Assembly (NCBI GenBank): GCA_022709625.1
Contig: JAKLIL010000083.1
Location: forward strand, 1 to 7,208
Direction of reading: 5' to 3'
DNA from: Verrucomicrobiota bacterium
Lineage (GTDB): Bacteria; Verrucomicrobiota; Kiritimatiellia; CAIQIC01; Lenti-01
Length of the DNA: 7,208 bases
The first letter of the stretch is position 1, and each line of letters starts with the position of its first letter. Positions 1 through 4,487 of this stretch are shown here, one piece after another. The notes below the pieces were generated by a model that saw only the letters and a program-made list of their open reading frames with translations, made no database searches and had not been told where the DNA came from. The translations under genes were made by a program, and so were the position numbers.

Positions 1-166
1 TGAAACTGCCCCGGAGAATGCCGATCACCGCCAAGTTGTCGCTGTGCCCCCCGGCGGCGATCTCGCGGGCCAGTTCGTCCACCCGCGCCGCCAATTGGCG
101 GGACGTGATCATGACTTCGCGCACGTGGTAGGGACGCATGGCGGGCAACGCACCTTTCTGGGCCAT
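1..166 (-). CDS. hpt: Hypoxanthine phosphoribosyltransferase, N-terminal part (cut by window edge)
   Basis: This is the first 55 codons of a gene that leaves the window on the left. The product should transfer a phosphoribosyl group from PRPP to hypoxanthine or guanine in cytoplasmic purine salvage. The visible part reads MAQKGALPAMRPYHVREVMI, then SRQLAARVDELAREI, then the strand LAVIGILRGSF. That order, a V/I-T/S-x-x-Q/E-L-x-x-R-V-x-E-L helix followed by a VIGxLRGSF strand and loop, is typical of the HPRT N-terminus. The PRPP-binding motif lies beyond the edge. I chose the ATG at 164-166 because AGGAAA lies about 8 bases upstream. A start at Met10 (137-139) is also possible, since many family members begin near there. 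The gene is divergent from the lipoprotein gene, with 83 bases between them. PyrR and other PRT enzymes are less likely because of the LRGSF segment. Confidence 0.85.
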   Translation of the reverse strand, partial: MAQKGALPAMRPYHVREVMITSRQLAARVDELAREIAAGGHSDNLAVIGILRGSF

Positions 167-249
167 CGACGGAATTTCCTGCCGCAAACAGTCTTGCCAA
201 AAGCCGCCGGATGGGGGAAGTTTAAAAAAGCACGCATGAGGACCCACCC

Positions 250-1020
250 ATGAACCATTCCCGTTCCGCCGCCGCTCGTTTCCTGGCCGCCGCCCTCGCC
301 CTCCCCCTCGCCGCCTTTGTTCTCGGCTCCTGCGACGTGGGCTCGACGGATACCACCTCCGCCGTGTCGTCCGACTCTTCGGGCACCATCTACAACTATT
401 CCGGCCTCTACATGAATCCCAACAACGGCTCCAGCACCAACGGCCCCCTTCCTCTCGTCTATCCCTACGAAGGCACGCGTAAACCCAGTGGCGGATTGAT
501 CACTTCCTTGCGGCTGATTCAATACGGCAGCGACCTCGAAGCCTACGACAGCAAAGGTCTCACCTGGGCCGGTTCCATTTCATCCATCCAAAGCGGCACC
601 GCTTCTTTCCAACTCAGCGGACACACTACGGTGGGACAAGCCGTCGAAATCGCCGGCACCTTGGTATACGCCGACCAGAAATCCACTTTGGATGCCACGT
701 GGATCGAACCTACCTTCTATGGCAGCATCTTCGCCACCGCCACCGTCTCCCCCGCCACGACCAACAATCCGATCAGTGGCGATGTTAATTTATCAGCAAC
801 TCCATCATCTTCAATTGCGTTAAATGGTACCGTCCAACTCACTGCCAGTGGTGGTACAAAATATGCCTGGGAATTGTCCTCAAACGCATTTGGCTCTCTT
901 GGGCATACTGGAAATTATCATACCAATAGTTATACACGAACTTCGGGTACGGCTTCTGACAGTGTAACAATCACCGTTACTTCCGGAGGCAATGATCAAG
1001 TCATTCTTAATTTTATATGA
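250..1020 (+). CDS. Secreted lipoprotein with Ig-like C-terminal region, function unknown
   Basis: This 256-residue protein begins with a lipoprotein signal peptide: arginines at 5 and 10, a hydrophobic alanine/leucine stretch at about 11-26, and the lipobox LGSC with Cys28 as the lipidation site. A Ser/Thr/Asp-rich linker follows (30-46), then a region with many Tyr, Gly and Ser (47-165) that I do not recognise. Residues about 178-256 look like a bacterial Ig-like (Big-type) beta-sandwich: a strand with VQLTASGG, a K-Y-A-W-E-L segment and a final S-D-S-V-T-I-T-V-T-S-G-G strand. A good ribosome site, TGAGGA at 237-242, sits 7 bases before the ATG. The coding sequence is about 67% G+C up to 780 and then drops to about 41% for the Ig-like part, so that domain may have a different origin. 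The stop overlaps the next start (ATGA). A surface-exposed, adhesin-like or structural role is only a guess. Confidence 0.8.
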   Translation: MNHSRSAAARFLAAALALPLAAFVLGSCDVGSTDTTSAVSSDSSGTIYNYSGLYMNPNNGSSTNGPLPLVYPYEGTRKPSGGLITSLRLIQYGSDLEAYDSKGLTWAGSISSIQSGTASFQLSGHTTVGQAVEIAGTLVYADQKSTLDATWIEPTFYGSIFATATVSPATTNNPISGDVNLSATPSSSIALNGTVQLTASGGTKYAWELSSNAFGSLGHTGNYHTNSYTRTSGTASDSVTITVTSGGNDQVILNFI

Positions 1021-1037
1021 AGAAACTTAATAAATCC
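781..1037 (+). other. AT-rich island across the lipoprotein/cysE junction
   Basis: By direct count, bases 781-1020 hold 98 G+C of 240 (41%), while 721-780 hold 40 of 60 (67%) and 1081-1140 hold 39 of 60 (65%). The low-GC stretch starts abruptly at codon 178 of the lipoprotein gene. It ends inside about the first seven codons of cysE, whose first residues MKKLNKS are AT-rich unlike the rest of that gene. It carries no inverted terminal repeats or transposase remnant that I can see. Confidence 0.7.
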
Positions 1038-2003
1038 CCCCTTACCTGCACGGCGGGCGCGCCGGAGGCGGAAATCTGCGAGACCGCCCGCAAGTTGGCG
1101 GCATTGTTCAACCGCGTCGAGGTTGATGCGCCGGACGCGTTGCTGACGCATTGCCCGGCGCCGAAAAACGTCGTGGACGCGCTGCGCGTGCTGCTGGACG
1201 TAATGTTCCCCGGCAAGATCAGCGCCACCCCGGTGGAAGGCGCGGAACTGGGCGTGTTCCTGATCCGGCGGCTGAGCGAGGCCTGGCGCCTGCTCCACCG
1301 CGAAATCCGCCGCGCCCTGCCCTACCGCTGGATCGGCGAGGCCGCGCGCGTCGAAGGCGCCCGCCCGCCCAGGATCGACAACCTCGACCGCGAAACGGAC
1401 CGGATCCTGAAGGCGTTTCTGGACACCTTGCCCGGCGTGCGCCAGCTGCTCGTCGCCGATGTCAAGGCCGCCTACGACGGCGATCCCGCCGCACTGACTT
1501 TCGCGGAAGTCCTGCTCGCCTACCCCGGGCTGCTGGCCATCGCCGCCCACCGCCTCGCCCACGAACTCTACCGGCTCCGCGTGCCGATCATCCCCCGCAT
1601 CATGAGCGAGTGGATCCACACCAAGACCGGCACGGACATCCATCCCGGCGCCCGCATCGGCCGCTCGTTCTTCATCGACCACGCCACCGGCGTCGTCATC
1701 GGCGAAACCACGGAGATCGGCGACCGCGTCAAGCTCTACCAGGGCGTCACGCTCGGCGCGCGCTCGTTCGCCCTCGGGCTCGACGGCACGCCCGTCAAGC
1801 ACGTCAAGCGCCATCCCACCGTGCGCGACGACGTCATCGTCTACGCCCACGCCACTATTCTCGGCGGGGAAACCGTCATCGGCGCCCGCTCCGTCGTCGG
1901 CTCCAACGTCTTCCTCATGGAAAGCGTGCCGCCCGACAGCGTGGTTTCGTCGATCCACCCCGAGTTGTCCATCCGCGAGAAGCGGCGCGCAAAAAAAACT
2001 TGA
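1017..2003 (+). CDS. cysE: Serine O-acetyltransferase (CysE/EpsC type)
   Basis: The enzyme acetylates L-serine with acetyl-CoA to O-acetylserine, the committed step of cytoplasmic cysteine synthesis. The protein has 328 residues, the length of the longer EpsC-like forms. An alpha-helical N-terminal domain (about 15-200) contains a V-x-x-x-L-x-x-L-x-x-x-M-F-P-G segment at 52-66 and the conserved ADVKAAYDGDPAA at 147-159. The left-handed beta-helix domain follows (about 200-315) with hexapeptide repeats. It includes DIHPGARIG at 207-215, the catalytic HATGVVIGET at 222-231 and KRHPTV at 264-269, ending with a VPPDSVV loop at 304-310. Asp221/His222 and His266 are the likely catalytic residues by family alignment. 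The ATG overlaps the upstream stop as ATGA, and I see no good Shine-Dalgarno at normal spacing (GGAGG lies 27 bases upstream), so translational coupling is plausible. No alternative ATG occurs before 1203. The first few codons are AT-rich, so the true N-terminus is less certain. Confidence 0.92.
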   Translation: MKKLNKSPLTCTAGAPEAEICETARKLAALFNRVEVDAPDALLTHCPAPKNVVDALRVLLDVMFPGKISATPVEGAELGVFLIRRLSEAWRLLHREIRRALPYRWIGEAARVEGARPPRIDNLDRETDRILKAFLDTLPGVRQLLVADVKAAYDGDPAALTFAEVLLAYPGLLAIAAHRLAHELYRLRVPIIPRIMSEWIHTKTGTDIHPGARIGRSFFIDHATGVVIGETTEIGDRVKLYQGVTLGARSFALGLDGTPVKHVKRHPTVRDDVIVYAHATILGGETVIGARSVVGSNVFLMESVPPDSVVSSIHPELSIREKRRAKKT

Positions 2004-2027
2004 ATCGGAGCCGTTCTGGGATAGGAT
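2000..2027 (+). promoter_or_regulatory. Predicted sigma70-type promoter of the tRNA-Lys gene
   Basis: TTGAAT (2000-2005) and TAGGAT (2022-2027) are separated by 16 bases. Each matches the consensus at four of six positions. A GC-rich stretch follows before the tRNA 5' end at 2046, placing the start of transcription at about 2034. The -35 element overlaps the TGA stop of cysE (2001-2003). A GC-rich discriminator is common at stringently controlled stable-RNA promoters. Confidence 0.55.
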
Positions 2028-2045
2028 GCGGGCACCCTGTGGGAT

Positions 2046-2121
2046 GGAGGCGTAGCTCAGTTGGAAGAGCAACTGACTCTTAATCAGTGGGTCGTGGGTT
2101 CGAGCCCCTCCGCCTCTACCA
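2046..2121 (+). tRNA. tRNA-Lys (anticodon CUU)
   Basis: The 76-base cloverleaf can be folded by hand. The acceptor stem is GGAGGCG with CGCCTCT, the D arm GCTC/GAGC with the loop GG present, and the anticodon arm ACTGA-CTCTTAA-TCAGT. A five-base variable loop GGGTC follows, then a T arm with the loop TTCGAGC, discriminator A and an encoded CCA end. The anticodon bases CTT read the lysine codon AAG. Two oddities are visible: G1 pairs with U72 as a wobble, and the second T-stem pair (50-64) is a U-U mismatch. The gene stands alone, downstream of its own predicted promoter and upstream of a hairpin at 2132-2154. Confidence 0.95.
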
Positions 2122-2131
2122 TTTCAGGCCG

Positions 2132-2154
2132 GGCCGCGGTTTCCAACCGCGGCC
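2132..2154. terminator. Strong hairpin, likely two-way terminator between tRNA-Lys and the small minus-strand gene
   Basis: GGCCGCGGTT and AACCGCGGCC form a perfect 10-bp stem around the 3-base loop TCC. The stem begins 10 bases after the tRNA CCA end and ends directly against the stop codon of the minus-strand gene at 2155. It sits between converging transcripts, which fits a shared terminator. No clear T-tract follows on either strand, so it may act as an RNA end-stabilising stem or need a factor. Confidence 0.6.
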
Positions 2155-2334
2155 TCAGCGTTTCCAGCCCGTCCCCTTGCACGTGAAGCAAGCCGAATAG
2201 TAGTGGTCGGTGCCGTCGTGGCAAACGATCTTGCCGGTGCCGCCGCAGGCGGCGCATGGGCGGGGGCGCAGGAACCACAGGACCAGGACGCCGAAACCGA
2301 CCACCGCCAGGCAAAAGATTGCGTATGCGCTCAT
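2155..2334 (-). CDS. Small single-pass membrane protein with DnaJ-like zinc-binding motifs
   Basis: This 59-residue protein starts MSAYAIF and has one hydrophobic segment at about 5-22, followed by R-P-R-P. The remainder is a compact cysteine module: CAACGGTG at 27-34, a lone Cys at 38, and CFTCKGTG at 49-56, ending W-K-R. Both motifs fit the CxxCxGxG pattern of the zinc-binding central domain of DnaJ, where two such motifs bind one zinc. Here there is one pair and no J domain. By the positive-inside rule the arginines and lysines place the zinc module in the cytoplasm, with the N-terminus outside. The frame remains open upstream to 2784, but the ATG at 2332-2334 gives the recognisable protein, preceded by a weak GGGAA and a candidate promoter. 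I know no assigned function. A metal-binding anchor or chaperone-like adaptor is conceivable but unproved. Confidence 0.65.
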   Translation of the reverse strand: MSAYAIFCLAVVGFGVLVLWFLRPRPCAACGGTGKIVCHDGTDHYYSACFTCKGTGWKR

Positions 2335-2372
2335 GATGTTCCCGGCTGCGGAACCAACCGCAACCGCCGAAG

Positions 2373-2401
2373 AGTATGCGTCGGGCGCCCGGATTCGTCC
2401 A
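2373..2401 (-). promoter_or_regulatory. Candidate promoter of the small zinc-motif membrane protein
   Basis: Read on the minus strand, TGGACG (2401-2396) and CATACT (2378-2373) are 17 bases apart, each with four of six consensus matches. The ATG at 2334 would then have a leader of about 30 bases. The match is modest, and co-transcription from the upstream lipoprotein promoter is equally possible. Confidence 0.35.
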
Positions 2402-2429
2402 GCCCATCTTGGGACCGCAACACGCGCCA

Positions 2430-2681
2430 CTAGTTCTTGTCGCGGGTATAGACCGGGTTGCCGTTTTCGTCGACGCCGTAGATCGGCAGGCCCCGGGTGT
2501 CGTAGCCGATCACGTGATCCTTGAGCATGGCGTCGTTGCGCTTCAGGCTTTCCTCGGTAATCCAGCGGGCGGCATCGCCGTCGTCGTAGAGCGGCGGTTC
2601 GGACGGGCCGCAACCGGCCCAACCGGCCATCAGGCCGGCACCGAGCGCAGCCACCAGGTCGTGGATTCCGAGGCGTTTCAT
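2430..2681 (-). CDS. Small putative lipoprotein with a duplicated 10-residue C-terminal motif
   Basis: This 83-residue protein has a basic start (MKR), a hydrophobic small-residue stretch at about 9-22, and W-A-G-C ending at Cys24, then G-P-S-E-P-P. The -1 and -2 residues suit a lipobox, but the -3 position is Trp instead of Leu/Ile/Val, so lipidation is likely but not certain. The mature part is acidic. It ends with two adjacent imperfect copies of a ten-residue motif, TRGLPIYGVD (62-71) and ENGNPVYTRD (72-81), with the pattern x-x-G-x-P-[IV]-Y-x-x-D. I do not recognise the family. It lies 95 bases upstream of the small zinc-motif gene on the same strand and is divergent from the Nudix gene. 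A candidate promoter lies only 9 bases from the ATG, and no convincing Shine-Dalgarno is seen. Confidence 0.65.
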   Translation of the reverse strand: MKRLGIHDLVAALGAGLMAGWAGCGPSEPPLYDDGDAARWITEESLKRNDAMLKDHVIGYDTRGLPIYGVDENGNPVYTRDKN

Positions 2682-2690
2682 TACCCGTGG

Positions 2691-2719
2691 ACACTACCGC
2701 AATCCGGAAGCCCTGCCAA
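2691..2719 (-). promoter_or_regulatory. Candidate promoter of the small lipoprotein gene (near-leaderless)
   Basis: On the minus strand, TTGGCA (2719-2714, five of six consensus matches) and TAGTGT (2696-2691, three of six) are separated by 17 bases. The -10 element ends only 9 bases before the ATG at 2681. Transcription would begin about 2-3 bases upstream of the start codon, giving a leaderless or nearly leaderless message. That fits the missing ribosome-binding site. Confidence 0.4.
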
Positions 2720-2782
2720 CGGGCATCGCCGCCACGCGGGATTGACCGAACCGCCGGTTTGGGCCACTGTTGGACCGACAAC

Positions 2783-3283
2783 ATGAGCGATTCCGCCGAA
2801 GCATTCGATCTCTACGCCGCGGACGAATACCGCGTCGTCGGACGCGCCCTGCGGCGCGAATGCCACGGCAACCCGGCGCTGATCCATGCCGTTGCCCGAG
2901 TCCAGGTCTTCGACCGCCAGGGGCGCATCCTGCTGCAACTCCGGGCGGCCGCCAAAGACATCCAACCCGGCAAATGGGACACGGCCGTGGGCGGACACCT
3001 GCAGCCCGGCGAAGCGACCGCGGCCGCCGCGCGCCGCGAAATGGCCGAGGAACTCGGCGTCGCGCCCGCCCAGTTGGAATTCCTGCACCGTTTTCTGTGG
3101 CGCACGCCCGTCGAAACCGAATGGGTCACGACCTATGCGACGATCCACGCCGGCCCGTTCCAGCCGGATCCGGCGGAAGTCGCCGAGCTGCGCTTTTGGA
3201 CCCGGCAGAAAATCGCCGCGGCCTGCGGGATCGGACAACTCACCCCGGCCTGCGAGGACGAATTCCGGCGCCTGCCAGAATAA
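2783..3283 (+). CDS. Nudix hydrolase
   Basis: This 166-residue cytoplasmic protein carries a perfect Nudix box (G-x5-E-x7-R-E-U-x-E-E-x-G-U) at 71-93. It starts G-H-L-Q-P-G-E and ends R-E-M-A-E-E-L-G-V, with metal-binding Glu86, Glu89 and Glu90. It should hydrolyse a nucleoside diphosphate linked to another group, using Mg2+. The preceding K-W-D-T-A-V-G-G at 64-71 and the ILLQLRAAAKDIQPG stretch resemble the YfcD/IDI-like branch, whose substrates are not well defined. The frame is open from 2687, but the ATG at 2783 (MSDSAEAF) gives the normal family length. The upstream reading has no family features and would overlap the promoter region of the divergent gene. A TTGACC at 2742-2747 could be a -35 box, but no good -10 follows. 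hydE begins 70 bases downstream, so co-transcription is plausible. A role in isoprenoid isomerisation is less likely. Confidence 0.85.
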   Translation: MSDSAEAFDLYAADEYRVVGRALRRECHGNPALIHAVARVQVFDRQGRILLQLRAAAKDIQPGKWDTAVGGHLQPGEATAAAARREMAEELGVAPAQLEFLHRFLWRTPVETEWVTTYATIHAGPFQPDPAEVAELRFWTRQKIAAACGIGQLTPACEDEFRRLPE

Positions 3284-3352
3284 TCGCGGGCGATATTGCG
3301 CGGGCCGATGCGTTTTGCGCCCGCCGCGGCCGACGTGGTAGGGTTCCTCGCC

Positions 3353-4408
3353 ATGGAAATTTCTTTTCCACAGCATGGAAAACCGCCGGAGCGCGCGGAC
3401 CTGCTCCCCCTGCTCCGTGCCGCGGGCGCCGATCTGGACGCCCTGTATGCGCGGGCCGACGCGGTTCGGCGCGCGCATTGCGGCGAGGCCGTACCGATCC
3501 GGGCGATCGTGGAATTTTCCAACTATTGCGCCAACGGATGCCTGTACTGCGGCTTGCGCGCATCCAACGCGGCGCCCCACCGCTACCGGATGGCGCCCGC
3601 GGAAATCCTGGCCGCCGCCCGGCAAATCGCGGCGGCCGGCATCGCCGGCACCGTCGTCCTGCAGGCCGGCGAAACGCCGGGCTATTCCGACGAAGACCTC
3701 GCGAGCGTGGTCCGCCGCATCAAAACCGAAACGCCGGCACTCGCCATCACGCTTTCCGTCGGCAACCGCCCGCGCGACGTCTACGCCCGATGGCGCGACG
3801 CCGGCATGGACCGCTATCTCCTGCGCTTCGAAACGTCCGCGCCCGACCTGTTCGCCCGCCTGCATCCCGACTGCACCCTGGCCGCGCGCCTGCAATGCCT
3901 GCGCGACCTCAAGTCCCTCGGCGTCCAAACCGGCAGCGGCTTCATGATCGGGCTGCCGGGCGAAACGATCGAGATCCTCGCCGACAACATTCTGCTTTGC
4001 CGCGAATTCGATTTCGACATGATCGGCATCGGACCCTACGTTCCGAATCCGGACACGCCGCTCGGCGACCAGCCCAACGCCTACGCCGCCGATCCCGACA
4101 TGTTCTTCCGCGCCCTCGCCGTCCTGCGGCTCGCCAATCCCGACGCCCACATCCCCGCCACTACCGCATTCGATGCGGTTTTCCCGAACGGCCGCGACCT
4201 CGCCCTGCAACGCGGCGCCAACGTCTTCATGCCCAACGCCACGCCCAGCCCTTTGCGCAAGGACTACCAGCTCTATCCCGGCAAACCCTGCATCGACGAG
4301 GACGCCACCGACTGCGCCCGCTGCGTTCAGGCCCGCCTCCACGCCCTCGGCCGGCCCGTTGCCCAAGGCCCCGCCCATTCCCTGAAGCGCCCCCCAACAA
4401 CTCGGTGA
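3353..4408 (+). CDS. hydE: [FeFe]-hydrogenase H-cluster maturase HydE (radical SAM)
   Basis: HydE is a radical S-adenosylmethionine enzyme that works with HydG and HydF to build the diiron site of [FeFe]-hydrogenase. The 351-residue protein has the radical SAM motif C-A-N-G-C-L-Y-C (Cys59, Cys63, Cys66) inside EFSNYCANGCLYCGLR. This is followed by TVVLQAGE, LLRFETS and GFMIGLPGETIE. Near the end come IPATTAF, GANVFMPNATPSPLRKDYQL and YPGK. The C-terminal CX7CX2C set (Cys313, Cys321, Cys324) matches the auxiliary cluster site of HydE and separates it from PylB and BioB. I chose the ATG at 3353 for length and because TAGGG lies about 9 bases upstream. The frame continues back to a TTG at 3296 and an ATG at 3308. 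The stop TGA (4406-4408) lies in a heptad repeat block. No hydF, hydG or hydrogenase gene is in the window, so partners must lie elsewhere or the gene is an orphan. Confidence 0.93.
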   Translation: MEISFPQHGKPPERADLLPLLRAAGADLDALYARADAVRRAHCGEAVPIRAIVEFSNYCANGCLYCGLRASNAAPHRYRMAPAEILAAARQIAAAGIAGTVVLQAGETPGYSDEDLASVVRRIKTETPALAITLSVGNRPRDVYARWRDAGMDRYLLRFETSAPDLFARLHPDCTLAARLQCLRDLKSLGVQTGSGFMIGLPGETIEILADNILLCREFDFDMIGIGPYVPNPDTPLGDQPNAYAADPDMFFRALAVLRLANPDAHIPATTAFDAVFPNGRDLALQRGANVFMPNATPSPLRKDYQLYPGKPCIDEDATDCARCVQARLHALGRPVAQGPAHSLKRPPTTR

Positions 4409-4432
4409 TTGGTTATTGGAAATTGAATATTG
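4405..4432 (+). repeat. Heptanucleotide tandem repeat block A (NNNATTG x4)
   Basis: Four contiguous 7-base units share the ending ATTG: GTGATTG (4405-4411), GTTATTG (4412-4418), GAAATTG (4419-4425) and AATATTG (4426-4432). The first unit contains the TGA stop of hydE. The block is AT-rich in a high-GC setting. Heptameric short tandem repeats of this style are known from cyanobacteria (STRR sequences); any relation is unproved. Confidence 0.75.
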
Positions 4433-4450
4433 TGTTTTATCGCCTCCCTT

Positions 4451-4471
4451 CTGAATCCTGACTCCTGAATT
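4451..4471 (+). repeat. Heptanucleotide tandem repeat block B (CTGANTY x3)
   Basis: Three contiguous units, CTGAATC (4451-4457), CTGACTC (4458-4464) and CTGAATT (4465-4471), form a second heptad array 18 bases after block A and out of its 7-base phase. A partial fourth unit may begin with CTC at 4472. The mutM start follows 16 bases later, with no visible terminator or Shine-Dalgarno between hydE and mutM. Confidence 0.75.
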
Positions 4472-4487
4472 CTCCGCATCTTTCCCC

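Noticed and set aside
194..226. TTGCCA and TTTAAA as a promoter for the first lipoprotein gene
   Set aside because: The spacing is 21 bases, too long for a convincing sigma70 promoter.
781..1037. AT-rich island as an insertion sequence or prophage remnant
   Set aside because: I found no terminal inverted repeats, target duplication, or transposase or integrase fragment, and the reading frame continues through it.
996..2072. 358-codon minus-strand frame opposite cysE
   Set aside because: Its composition is that of an antisense shadow, and the plus strand encodes a full serine acetyltransferase.
1151..2083. 310-codon plus-strand frame overlapping cysE and running into the tRNA
   Set aside because: It is Arg/Pro/His-rich with no domain and it overlaps both a conserved enzyme and a tRNA.
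2687..2782. N-terminal extension of the Nudix protein from the start at 2687
   Set aside because: The extra 32 residues have no family features and would overlap the promoter region of the divergent lipoprotein gene; the ATG at 2783 gives normal length.
3296..3352. Upstream TTG or ATG start for hydE
   Set aside because: The extension (residues like RFAPAAADVV) does not resemble HydE, and the ATG at 3353 has a better ribosome site and gives the usual length, though the upstream start cannot be excluded.
2770..4461. 563-codon plus-strand frame overlapping Nudix and hydE in another frame
   Set aside because: The product is dominated by Arg and Pro and shows no motif. The overlapping frames encode complete Nudix and HydE signatures.
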